Shown here piece after piece: positions 45,331 to 56,490 of a stretch of 64,000 bases of DNA. The notes under the pieces are model-generated. The model was given only the letters and a program-made list of their open reading frames with translations. It had not been told where the DNA came from and did no database searches. Position 1 is the first letter of the stretch, and each line of letters begins with the position of its first letter. The translations under genes were made by a program, and so were the position numbers. This DNA comes from Przewalskia tangutica (Eukaryota > Streptophyta > Magnoliopsida > Solanales > Solanaceae): assembly GCA_029844215.1 (NCBI GenBank), contig CM056738.1:71788093-71852092 (forward strand), read 5' to 3'.

Positions 45331-48300
45331 TGTTATACCCCGTATTTCCAGAGTATGTACGTGAGGGCGTACGTATAAAAGTTTAAAGCCTTGAGTAGGC
45401 AAAGTGGCTTGGCCGAATTAAATTTGTTCACAACACCCGTTTTGAGTCGTTTTTCGGAAAGCGTTTTCCACGACTTTCGTAGGGAATTTCCGCTATGACA
45501 TTTTTAATTTTTGCGGATTTTTCAGAGACGAAACATTTTGGACCAACAAGAGGCGACACTTGTCACCTCTCATTGGTTAGGCTTGACGGTAAAGGGCTTG
45601 GCCGAAAGTGTGGTTGAAATAGTCAAGGGTTGGTAGGATATTTTTGTGTTAGTTGGTTAGGGTGCACTTGGCAAGATCTTGGCCTACACTTGCTATGCAC
45701 TTGGCAAGATCTTGGCCATTGGTTGGCCTTGGCTTCTATAAATACCCACCTCTTTGGAAGACTTATTCATCCTAAAATCTCTAAGTCTTGAAAGACTCTC
45801 CCCTCCTCTATTGTTCTCGTCCTCCCGTTTCGTGAGGCCCATGGCAGAGTAGCGCCCACTCTAGTAGTGTGGCGTGGGTACCCCTAGCCTTGTTGCTTTC
45901 GTATAATACCCCTTTGTGGTGTAGAAATACTCTCAAAGTATTGTTATAATGCCCAAATTACCTTAGCCATATACCTTGTTGTATTCTAAGGTTATACCTA
46001 TCTGAAAAGCCCAAAAAATACTATTATACTTAGTCGATCACAAAACCGAAACCCTAGGAAAATCTCCATAGTCCGTTGGAGTATTGTGTAGAAGTTGGTT
46101 AGAACTTCTAAGGGTGGTTCTGCAGTTGAGCGCGCGGGGTTGGAGCTAAGCGATTGCCCAGGATCGACTTTAACTAGGATAATTATGGGCTTATCGAGGT
46201 AATTATCTTGTCCTCTATTGTAATTGGAAATTACATGATTGAATATATAGTTGAAGTATACTATATAATAGAACTGAACGTAGTTATCGTGATGTCTTTT
46301 GACTTAAGCTGAATAAAACTTACTGCAATGTCTTGCGACGTAAGCTGAATTTAAAGAAAGTCTTGACTGTAATTACATAGGGTGTATTCTGATGAGACTT
46401 GTGTAGTAATCAGTGGAGTAGAATTGTACGTTAGGGTTAGATGTATAACCCCCGGTTGGCTCGGTGGCGGCCTCGATAGAGGAGAGATTTCTGTTGTTGC
46501 GGGGAAAATCTTTGCGAATTTTGGTAGAATATTCTCGATGAGATCTAAATGTTAATAAGCGCCTTGTGGCCTTATAGGTTGATGTACTACGTGTGGCGCG
46601 ATCTACTTGGCTTAAGGAGTAGCGACGGTTGGAAGTACTTGAGCGTTTTGCTATTAGTCGATACTCGTCGCGAGGTATGTGAACCTCTTCCTATCTCTTC
46701 TAGCATGATATGTGTGAACTATGTAGTACGGTAGACGTACATGTGCTAAATGTATTTGATTGGTGTAAAACATAAAGTGTTATAACGGCTTTATGGGAAG
46801 TTGGTTATAACAACTTTATGTTGGTAAGAAAATACATGTGGTTTTAAAAGGTAGCGATTAGAACTATAACTGGCTTGTTATGTGTTAATAAAGAACTTGA
46901 AGTATTTCAAAAGATTTTTGAATCATTTTGAAAGAAGAAGTAATACTTGATTTTTGACAAACCTAAGAGTTATACTAGCTTTATGGGAAGTTAGGTATAA
47001 CAGCTTAGAATGTTTCTTGATTTGGAAATCGAGAATGTGTATCGACAAACCACCTGCGGCGTTAATAAAGGAAATGTTTTGACTAGTTAAGTATTATTAA
47101 AACCAGTAGAAACTTCCATCTGCATAGAAGCTAAGATAAGACAAAATGATATTTCCTAGATCACTATTCTTTGTAATAAGATTGTTATAAACAAGAATAT
47201 CCTACTCACATATAAGACTTATGTTTCTCACATTGTTTAAAGAGAATTATATTCTTAAATGAATAAGACCATGAACTACTGAAACCTTTCTAAAATAAGA
47301 AACGTGAACATTTGAAATTAGGCAAACTTGGGCGTTTGGAAAATAATGTTGTTACTTGATTTTACGAAGGTAAGTGTTTTAGTTTATTTAAAAAACGATC
47401 ACTCTATTTTATACTACGGGTATTGTGTGACTTATGTGAAAGCAACGGATCTTTTAAAAGATTTAATGTATGAAGTACTTTAGGGGTAGATACGAACTTG
47501 TTAGCTTAAAAGTACCTTATGTGTATAACTTGATTGTGTTGGTTTGTGATAGCCTTGTAATACTTTCTTGTTGATTGATAAGTAAACATGTTAGGATGCT
47601 ACGTGTGTTAGTATCTTGTGTGATCATGATGTAAGGGGGGTCATTCTTGTTGTGCTTACGTTGTTAAACGTTAAGCCCGTTATCTTGTTATTATATCACA
47701 TACCCTTTGACTTATTATACAGGGCTTGCCACCGCGATGCGGGTCTTTACGGCCTATGCGGTCCTCGTGACTATGCGGAGTCACGGTAGCTCGGGATTGA
47801 TCATTCGGGTGTTTAGCACGATGCGGGATTCCATGCGGTCTGTTGAGACTATGCGGTCTTTTGAGACTATGCGGGTTGCGGGAGCCTAGGCGGATACCGA
47901 GGTTATTTGCCGCCGATCACGGGGTATACCTCGGTGATGCAGGACCATGATTCGAGGAATACCTCATGCGGTCCGTGTGTGACCTATGCGGGCTGCGAGA
48001 GTTCGAGGATAGACGCGCACTTTGATATTGCGGGAGAGTGGCCAGATTCGATCATGTGGTGCTGTCTAGGAAGACCTCGGGATACTGTTTGTTGTATTTT
48101 TGTCTTGTGGGTCTTAGTAGTCGGCTATGCCTTCGTACTTGCCGTCACGGTTTTATTGTGATAACTTTGAGGCGTGAGTCCACGACTTGACATATTTGTT
48201 TATTTGTTGTGAGCAGTAGTTTGCTTATCATACATGTCTCTGCTTTATAGACTATTATGATTTCATTTCTGATATTTTTAGTTTCACATACTAAATTTTT

Positions 48301-48713
48301 GTTGTCTTGACCTCCTTGGCTGCGTTCATGCCGCGAGTTGAGTACACGATCGTTGATCCTCGCTCTTAGGGTCAGATTCGGCTTTTGGGAAGCTCCGTTT
48401 CTCGGAGGCTTATCTTGGTATAGTCCCTGTTGTTGTAAGTGCTTACATTCGGGTATGGCGAAGCCACTGTCCCGTCGTTGTTGTCGTATCTGTTCTTAGA
48501 GGTATGTAGTACTGTTGTGGGCAGGGTTTGTAAAAAGGATTAAACTGTTCATTTGTAAAAGTTGTTAATTTTATATGCCGAAAGGCAAGTTTTCCTCGAA
48601 CTATTGTTTTGTACTTCACTTGTTTCATGTATGTGTTTTATGTTCGTGATTACTCGATGTTGTGTCACTAGGGTGCGGGGTAAGGCACGATCCACGCCCG
48701 GGCGGGTCGTGGC
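45331..48713 (+). repeat. 3' LTR of gypsy C, 3383 bp
   Basis: TGTTATACCCCGTATTTCCA to GCGGGTCGTGGC, direct repeat of 39326-42695; TATA box at 45736-45746. Confidence 0.9.
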
Positions 48714-50576
48714 GAATCCTTCATCACCGGCGATGCGTCAAGTAACTCATGGCGAACAATGAAGCATACGTGGAATCCTTCATCACTGGCGGTACGTCCA
48801 AGTAACTCATAATCGAACAATGGAAGCATACGTGGAATCCTTCATCAGGCGATGCGTCGAGTAACTCATAACTCTTTAGGCTTTCATTAACATACAAAAT
48901 GAATCTCATTTTCATGACCTTATTCAAGAAAAACCAACTCTTTAACCTTTCATAAAGTTATTATAAACAACTCCCCATAAAGCCGTTATACTAACTTTAT
49001 GCCGTAAAGCTTTAGACGTTCATACTCTTTCATAGGGCCGTTATAACTAACCTCCCATAAGGCCGCTATAACTCCTTATGTTTCAAAAGATTTCGTTCTT
49101 TTTATTAACCAAGAGACTTATACTTCAAATCAAACTCACACAAATTCGTAATCTTCATGTCACGAAATCCTTATCTACCTTATTTAGGTTAAACCATTAC
49201 TTAGGAATAAGTGGGTTAACTCTCTAACCCAACCAACTTAGACATTTTCTTAAAACAAGTCAAGTACAACAAATGGATTTACTTCATTTAAAACCCGTAC
49301 GTCTACCGTACTATATAGTTCAAACTACTCATGCTCAAGAGATAAGAAAGCTCCACATACCTCTTTTGTCAATCCGACGCCAAGCTCAACTACCGCAAGT
49401 AATATTTCAACCTATAATAATCATGATACGTTTATTAACCTCTAATTTCAATGTAGAATAATCTAAACTCAAAGCCACTAAATCCTACGGAAATTTGGGC
49501 AGCATTTCCTTCGTTTCTACTCACTTTGCCACCTTTTCAAAGGCCGATTTTTTAACACTCAACGCCACATTTAAGGCTCAATCAATCCAACAATTCAAAG
49601 GGGATTACACACCTAAACTTGGGTGTGTAAAATTCTGCCCCAAGTTACAATAATTCACTTAACAATCCTAAGGTAGTTTTTAGGCTTCAACATGCTCATA
49701 AACTCTTCTTAACCCATTTTTCATATCCAAAACACATTTCTAGCATGCAATGACTCTAAGAGCATTATTTACTACCGCAAGTTCTTTCTTCTTAACATGC
49801 AAAACTAAATATAAAAGAAGAATCATTACCTTAAAGTTTTAGCCCAAACTTATTCCAAATATTGCTAGCTTCCTTGCCAAGAACACCACCACAACAATGC
49901 CAACAAGTTTCTGAGCTTCCTTTTGGTTCTAAACTATTGATTTTCTTGGGTTTTTAGAGAGAAGGGGGAGCTGATTTTTAGAGAGAGGAAGATGTTTGAG
50001 AGATGACCAAGTCTACAAGACTTGGTCAATATAAGCCATGCAAGCAAAATCAGATGAGGGGGGACACTTGTCACCCTCCCATGCCCTTTTTAAAAGAGAA
50101 ATCAGACTTTTCTAAGTTTTTCCGCCCAAAATTCCCGCCTCGGCGCCGCGGCGCTGAAACCTCCGCGACCTCTCTGTACTTTCGGCGCCGCGGCCCTGCC
50201 ATCCCGGCGCCGCGGCGCTGTAACTACATCGACCCTTCAGAACTTTAGGCGCCGCGGCCCTGCATCCGGCGCCGCGGCCCTGTCGCCCTTGCCCGAAACA
50301 CATTTCTGTCCGACTGCGCACTGAACTTGTAACCCTCATAACTTTCTACTCCGATGTCCTATCGACGAACGGGTGGTTGCGTTGGAATCTAGACTCAACG
50401 AACTATGCCCTAGGCCTTTGAAACACTTAGGAACTCTCAATTTACCGGGTCATAACCCGCCTCAAAGTTGACTAAGACCCGCCCGGAATAATCCGTCAAC
50501 CTATCCTTTGAAAATTTTAAGTCTTACCCCCTTTCGTACGTACTCAAACGCATGACCTGAACTACGGGGTGTAACA
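48714..50576 (-). repeat. 3' LTR of gypsy D, inner part
   Basis: Resumes gaatc CTTCATCACC after element C, finishes the minisatellite by about 48870 and ends CTACGGGGTGTAACA. It contains the palindrome TGACCAAGTCT-ACA-AGACTTGGTCA (50004-50028) and a strong GC-rich module (50140-50290). Confidence 0.9.
50140..50290. repeat. GC-rich box-spacer-box module, best example (gypsy D 3' LTR)
   Basis: Five boxes of the form CGGCGCCGCGG(C)CCTG or CGGCGCCGCGGCGCTG are separated by spacers of about 26, 6, 27 and 4 bases. The first spacer reads AAACCTCCGCGACCTCTCTG plus TACTTT, like the copia alpha spacer at 62101-62129. In the sister LTR (54700-54840) the boxes are shortened and altered while the spacers remain. 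Confidence 0.8.
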
Positions 50577-50960
50577 TTCTCCCCCCCTTAGAAACATTCG
50601 TCCCCGAATGTTCTTTTGGAGCCAATCTAATATCCCTCGGTACTCCCTCGTACTTTACACTAATGGAACTTTATTATGCCACACATGGTCCTAAGATATC
50701 GTACACACATATCCACTCATCACTATCACACAAGACAACAGACCCCAAGGGTGCACTAACGCTATCTTAATTCTTTTCAAGGCCTAAAAGGATTCTCTTA
50801 TCGTACTTCCAACCTACTGCTAGCATACATACATAACCTTAATATCCTCCACTCATGGCATTCCATCATACAACAATCCTATCATGCATACTAATCTCTA
50901 AAGGGTCAAAGGTATACCTGACGTCATATAGGCGGGTCAAAGGACCGCTAAAACTGGGAA
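50577..50960 (-). other. 3' region of gypsy D with polypurine tract and hairpin
   Basis: On the minus strand: hairpin ACATTCG-GGGA-CGAATGT (50593-50612), then a G-rich polypurine tract (complement of 50577-50590) before the LTR. No gene. Confidence 0.8.
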
Positions 50961-50963
50961 CCG

Positions 50964-52190
50964 CTACCACGACCTTCGCGGCCCCGCCGGTGTATGAACA
51001 TCCCGCCTAGCCATTGAAAGTGAAGAACCCGCGAATCGATCCAATAGATTGTGCCATCCCACTGTGGCTACCTGCCTGGACGATCTCGCCAAATGGCCTT
51101 GTTGGCCGCAAGTGTAACAAGCTGTCGATCTAGTCCGACACTCCCCAAAATGAGATCTACCACAATGACCACATCGAGGCAAAGGTGGCCCCCCTTGCAT
51201 ACTATCTTCGGATACTGTGAACTCGCCGCCGAGCCTCGACCGCTCACGAATATCCTCGACGGTCAAACCACCCGCGGAAGACCGGAAGGGCACTGAATGT
51301 AGACCCAACTGCTGAGGCCGCCCACCCCGAAGCTATCACGAAACCCCGCTGCCCCGCCCTCTTGCCGGGCCGACTCGCTTGCCCTCACTCTCCCTGTCCT
51401 CAATCCCCTGTGCAAACGCCTGCATCCTGGAAATATCCATACCTGGCTGAAGAGCCACTCCCAGACATGCAGTAATCATGTAACGATCTAACCCCATCAC
51501 ATAGCGGTGAACTCGGTCCGCCATGTTTGCCACAATAGTGGGCGCATATCTGGCCAATGAATCAAACTCTAGGTTGTATTCCCTGATGGTCTTCCCATTC
51601 TGTCTCAATGCCAAAAACCTATCCAAGCGGGCTCTCCTCGTCTCGGGAGGCTAAAAGTGACCGAGAAGGCTTAGTGAACTCATCCCAAGCAGCTGGAGGA
51701 GCACCCACACCTTTTGACAACAACCACGACTCAAACCAATTCAATGCAATATCGCGTAACCGGTAAGAAGCTAACACAACGGACTCCGTATCCGAGGCCC
51801 TAAGCACCTGCATAGTCCGCCGCACTTGTCGGATAAACTCCTGAGGATCCTCCTCAGACCTCGAACCATAGAACTCGGGTGGATCACAACTTAGAAAGTC
51901 CCGAATCCTTAAACTGTCGGCTCTAGGGTTAGCCACGGCTCCCGCGATCGCCGCCACAATGCTAGTCAACAACTTGATCCGCTTCCCATAATCCCTATAC
52001 TCGCCCCGGTGTGGAACGGGAGGCTCGTACCGCGGTCTCGATGGCCGCTGCTGCCTCGAACTCATTGGCGGCGTCGTGGAACTTCGCCGCCAAACATCAT
52101 CTCCAAAGGCGGGCACGGGCCTCGTAGCTCTGCGTCTGCGGCTCAGCCTCAATCGCCTTGCCGCCGGGCTCGTTGCTTTACGTGAGGCAT
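50964..52190 (-). pseudogene. Gypsy D gag, best preserved gag of the gypsy set
   Basis: Likely start at 52188-52190 (MPHVKQRARRQGD), then a stop. Segment 51619-52152 contains RIRDFLSCDPPEFYGSRSEE, DPQEFIRQVRRTMQVLRASD and LASYRLRDIALNWFESWLLS, the retrotransposon gag domain. Segment 51336-51626 continues DRFLALRQNGKTIREYNLEF, YAPTIVANMADRVHRYVMGL and QPGMDISRMQAFAQGIEDRE. Segment 50964-51308 has the nucleocapsid CGHCGRSHFGECRTRSTACY and TCGQQGHLARSS, where the last knuckle Cys is Ser. Three readings are separated by frame changes. Only gag is present. Confidence 0.88.
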
Positions 52191-52297
52191 CATCGCTATA
52201 AAAGAATACGTCGAGGAGTCCAACTTATAACACGCCTCTAAGGCACGATCTCGAGTGAGAAGAATGGAAACCCATCCTAAATATCCTGCGACTTCAC

Positions 52298-52331
52298 GAT
52301 TATAGATGTAGTGCACAACACACCGATAATC
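52298..52331 (-). ncRNA. Covarying leader stem-loop (gypsy D)
   Basis: Minus strand GATTATCGGTGTG - TTGTGCAC - TACATCTATAATC: ten Watson-Crick pairs, two G-U pairs, one mismatch at the same place as in the sister elements. Confidence 0.7.
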
Positions 52332-52376
52332 AAGACTCTACTAGATACGATGCGTAGACACTTTCCGAGGACTAAG

Positions 52377-52389
52377 CGCCTGATACCAC
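52377..52389 (-). promoter_or_regulatory. Primer binding site of gypsy D
   Basis: The minus strand reads TGGTATCAGGCGC, four bases after the LTR end GTGACA (52393). tRNA-iMet type. Confidence 0.8.
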
Positions 52390-52392
52390 TTT

Positions 52393-55115
52393 TGTCACGA
52401 CCACCCGGGCGACCGTACCTACAGGGTATGCATCGAGAATAGCAATGAACATCATGAAACAAAATCAGTATAAGGTGAACATCACTAGCAAGTCGATAAG
52501 GCCGCTTTCATAAAATAACTTAACCGAAAGTGAAACAAGACATCTTATCATTACCCAAACCACAAACGTGACTACTGCACTTAGAATAACGATCGTGGCG
52601 GACAGTGCCCCGCCATACCCCGATTGTACAAAAGTAAATAACCTCGAGGAATCATACCAAAAGACAAAGCCTCCGGAGGATGGAGCTTTCGGAAAATGAG
52701 CGGTGATCCTAAGAGTGCGGACCAAAGAAGCTACGTATCTCGACTGCGGCATGAACGCACCGGAAGGAGGTCGATAACAGTACCAAGTATGTGAAACTGA
52801 AAATACTGTAATGGAAACATGAGTCTGAAAACAAGCTGGGATCAGGGATGGAATCAAATTACCTTTTACTGTGCCTTACCATCAATAAGAACATCAATAA
52901 TATACTACACGGCATGAAGAATAGGAAGCTCATAAATCAAATACAATGGAAGCGTACCCGTGGAATCCTTCATCATCGCGTACATCCAAGTAAACTCATA
53001 ATCCGAACAATGGAAGCATACGTGGAATCCTTCATCATCGGCGACGCCCAAGTAACTCATAATCGAACAATGAAAGCATACGTGGAATCCTTCATCGGCG
53101 ATGCGTCCAAGTAACTCATAGGTGAACAATGGAAACATACGTGGAATCCTTCATCGGCGATGCGTCCAAGTAACTCATAACCGAACAATGAAAGCATACG
53201 GTGGAATCCTTCATCACCGGCGACGCCCAAGTAACTCATAATCAACAATGGGAGCATACGTGGAATCCTTCATCACCGCAGACGCCCAAGTAACTCATAA
53301 TCGAACAATGGAAGCATACCCGTGGAATCCTTCATCACTGGCGGTACGTCCAAGTAACTCATAACTGAACAATGGAAGCATACCCGTGGAATCCTTCATC
53401 ACTGGCGGTACGTCCAAGTAACTCATAACTTCTTTAGGCTTTCATTAACATACAAATGAATCTCATTTTCATGACCTTATTCAAGAAAAACCAACTCTTT
53501 AACCTTTCATAAAGTTATTATAAACAACTCCCCATAAAGCCGTTATACTAACTTTATGCCGTAAAGCTTTAGACGTTCATACTCTTTCATAGGGCCGTTA
53601 TAACTAACCTCCCATAAGGCCGCTATAACTCCTTATGTTTCAAAAGATTTCGTTCTTTTTATTAACCAAGAGACTTATACTTCAAATCAAACTCACACAA
53701 TTTCCGTAATACTTCTTCATGTCACGAAATCCTTATCTACCTTATTTAGGTTAAACCATTACTTAGGAATAAGTGGGTTAACTCTCTAACCCAACCAACT
53801 TAGACATTTTCTTAAAACAAGTCAAGTACAACAAATGGATTTACTTCATTTAAAACCCGTCGCTCACCGTACTATATAGTTCAAACTACTCATGCTCAAG
53901 AGATAAGAAAGCTCCACATACCTCTTTGTCAATCCGCTTGCCAAGCTCAACTATCGCAAGTAATATTTCAACCTATAATAATCATGATCGTTTATTAACC
54001 TCTAATTTCAATGTAGAATAATCTAAACTCAAAGCCACTAAATCCTCCGGAAATTTGGGCAGCATTTCCTTCGTTTCTACTCACTTTGCCACCTTTTCAA
54101 AGGCCGATTTTTAACACTCAACGCCACATTTAAGGCTCAATCAATCCAACAATTCAATGGGGATTACACACCTAAACTTGGGTGTGTAAAATTCTGCCCC
54201 AAGTTACAATAATTCACTTAACAATCCTAAGGTAGTTTTAGGCTTCAACATGCTCATAAACTCTTCTTAACCCATTTTTCATATCCAAAACACATTTCTA
54301 GCATGCAATGACTCTAAGAGCATTATTTACTACCGCAAGTTCTTTCTTCTTAACATGCAAAACTAAATCTAAAGGAAGAATCATTACCTTAAAGTTTTAG
54401 CCCAAACTTATTCCAAATATTGCTAGCTTCCTTGCCAAGAACACCACCACAACAATGCCAACAAGTCAAGCTACAAGCTTCCTTTGGTTCTAAACTATTG
54501 ATTTTCTTGGGTTTTTTTAGAGAGAAGGGGGAGCTGATTTTTAGAGAGAGGAAGATGTTTGAGAGATGACCAAGTCTACAAGACTTGGTCAATATAAGCC
54601 ATGCAAGCAAAATCAGATGAGGGGGGACACTTGTCACCCTCCCATGCCCTTTTTAAAAGAGAAATCAGGCTTTTCTAAATTTTTTCCGCCCAAAATTCCG
54701 CCTGGCCGCGGCGCAAACCTCGCGACCTCTCAGTACTTTCGCGCGCCACCGCATCTGTGGCGCGCTGTAACTACATCGACCTTCAGAACTTTAGGCGCGC
54801 TGCCCGCATCCGCGCCGCGCCTCGCCGCCTCTTGCCCAAACACATTGGTCCGATCACGACCGAACTTGTAACCCTCATAACTTTCTACTCCGATGTCCTA
54901 TCGACGAACGGGTGGTTGCGTTGGAATCTAGACTCAACGAACTATGCCCTAGGCCTTTGAAACACTTAGGAACTCTCAATTTACCGGGTCATAACCCGCC
55001 TCAAAGTTGACTAAGACCCGCCCGGAATAATCCGTCAACCTATCCTTTGAAAATTTTAAGTCTTACCCCCTTTCGTACGTACTCAAACGTATGACCTGAA
55101 CTACGGGGTGTAACA
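52393..55115 (-). repeat. 5' LTR of gypsy D, 2723 bp
   Basis: Plus-strand ends TGTCACGACCACCC and GGGGTGTAACA. Minisatellite of eight units with GTGGAATCCTTCATC at about 52960-53420; palindrome at 54567-54591 next to the minus-strand TATA-like CTTATATTG; GC-rich module 54700-54840. Confidence 0.92.
52945..53430. repeat. About 62-bp minisatellite in the 5' LTR of gypsy D
   Basis: Eight units of AACAATGGAAGCATACGTGG followed by AATCCTTCATC, a variable GGCGATGCGTC part and CAAGTAACTCATAATCG. Reverse complement of the GGATTCCACGGGTATG arrays in LTR A/B, so the array is older than the split of AB and D. Confidence 0.9.
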
Positions 55116-56000
55116 GTAAGAGTATAAATGAGGGGTAAACCCCCAAGATCGTTCTACCACCTGGTTCCGTGGATTTGCTACCCACGATGCGAGGAACACC
55201 TCATGAAGTCATGTACCCGAGATGAGGGATTCCACGGGCATGATATATGTATATATGTATGTATTGTGTATGTGTACGCCGACAGTGAGGAAGGATGCCA
55301 CGGGCGCGTCACAGAGTTAGATTTTTCACCTAGCGGTCGGCAGTGATGGGGAATCCCACGGGCGCGCTTGGATATTTGAGGGCTGGGGTTCATAGCCCTG
55401 GTGTGACTATGGTTCATATGTTGAGACAGGCTGTATAAGGTAAAAACTGACTTTCATTACTTCCACTTCAGTGAGGAACAGTGTACTGTTAATTTGGTTA
55501 TCATATATGTCTTCACCTGTACTTTTGACTATTATGATTTAAATTACTGATTTCGCTTTTGCATACTGGTACATATTTTGTCTTGACTCCTTCGGGCCGC
55601 GTTCATGCCGCAGGTTGAGGTACATAGCTTTCTTATCCACACTCGTAGGATCACTGTTCGGTTCTGGAAAGCTCCATTTCTCCGGAGGCTTTGTTTTTGG
55701 TATGGTTCCCTGAAGTCGTTGACTTTTGTACATTCAGGGGTATGGCGGGGCCCTGTCCCGTCCACGATTGTTATGTAAACTCTTGAGGTGCGTAGTCATA
55801 TCTTGTGGGTCACTTTATAAAAAAAAATTAGAGGTAACTGCTGTTGGATTTGTTTATATCCAGGGAGGTAGCCTTATCGGCTGACCTATAATTTATTTCA
55901 TTGTTTAAGTTTATGTATGTTCCGCTGTATATCTCTGATGTATACCTGTAAGGGTGCCCAGGTAAGACACCAGTCGCGGGCCCGGGGTCGGGTCGTGACA
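55116..56000 (+). repeat. LTR B (3') of gypsy AB, second part
   Basis: After the second gtaag (55116-55120) it continues AGTATAAATGAGGGGTAAAC as in LTR A at 33326 and ends GGTCGTGACA at 56000. The combined LTR B length, about 3380 bp, agrees with LTR A. Confidence 0.93.
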
Positions 56001-56005
56001 ACACT

Positions 56006-56475
56006 GATGTTAGCTTCTAGACAGATGTTGATGACTTCAAATCTCAGTCTGGTTACACGTTCATTTTCAATGGTGGAGCAGTGAGCTGAAAGAGTTCCAA
56101 ACAAGCTACGACTGCTGATTCGATAACTGAAGCTGAGTACATTGCTGGATCGGAAGCTGGTAAAGAGGCTGTCGTGATTTTTGAGTTTCTGAAGGAATTA
56201 AGGGTTATTCCGAGTGCTAGTTGTCCAATAACCATTTATTGTGACAACACTGGTGCAATTGCACAGGCAAAGGAACCAAGATTAACAAACAGAAACAAGA
56301 ATGTACCAAGGAAGTACCACATACTCAGAGAGATGGTGGAGACTGAAGATATTAGATTAGGTTATGTTCCTACAGACAATAATCTAGCAAACCCATTTAC
56401 TAAACCATTAATATTGGTTAAGCATAATAGTCATTTTGAAAACATGGGTATTAGATATATTGGCGATTGGCTCTA
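56006..56475 (+). pseudogene. copia delta RNase H (part after the nested insertion)
   Basis: Continues DVDDFKSQSGYTFIFNGGAV, a stop, then SKQATTADSITEAEYIAGSE, ITIYCDNTGAIAQAKEPRLT and YHILREMVETEDIRLGYVPT, ending IRYIGDWL and a stop at 56473-56475. Asp/Glu/Asp RNase H residues are kept. The joining of this segment to 30767 restores the protein order, proving the insertion. Confidence 0.92.
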
Positions 56476-56490
56476 GGCCAAGTGGAAGAT

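Larger units (their letters stand above)
39326..48713 (+). mobile_element. Ty3/gypsy element C (non-autonomous, gag plus integrase scraps)
   Basis: Youngest layer: flanked by gaatc (39321-39325 and 48714-48718). LTRs 39326-42695 and 45331-48713, internal 42696-45330. The expected TG start and CA end are each damaged at the outer ends (GTTATACCC and GTCGTGGC), while the inner copies are intact (TGTTATACCC, GTCGTGACA). Internal region is mosaic: gag start, gag end, an integrase tail and a second LTR-end/primer-site-like junction; no protease or RT. Confidence 0.88.
38451..55115 (-). mobile_element. Ty3/gypsy TR-GAG-like element D (non-autonomous), interrupted by element C
   Basis: Minus strand. 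Flanked by gtaag (38446-38450 and 55116-55120). 5' LTR 52393-55115, internal 50577-52392 (1816 bp) with gag only, 3' LTR 38451-39325 plus 48714-50576. Same build as AB: long LTRs, tRNA-iMet primer site, covarying leader hairpin, gag, pre-PPT hairpin, polypurine tract, no pol. Confidence 0.9.
30768..56000 (+). mobile_element. Ty3/gypsy TR-GAG-like element AB (non-autonomous), interrupted by element D
   Basis: TG...CA ends, flanked by acact (30763-30767 and 56001-56005). LTR A 30768-34174, internal region only 1782 bp (34175-35956) with a gag remnant, LTR B 35957-38450 plus 55121-56000. No protease, RT, RNase H or integrase is present, so it must use proteins of a relative. Gypsy assignment rests on the gag type (DPPEF-like family with double zinc region), TGTTACACCCCG LTR start and the pre-PPT hairpin; pol is missing so it cannot be confirmed by domain order. 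Confidence 0.88.

Noticed and set aside
50003..50248. Plus-strand reading in the D LTR repeated at 54566
   Set aside because: It lies in both LTRs antisense to the element and crosses the GC-rich module; the second copy has a different frame.
52945..53430. Array of 62-bp units read as short proteins on both strands
   Set aside because: Frames follow the repeat, change between units and have no family resemblance; it is a minisatellite in an LTR.
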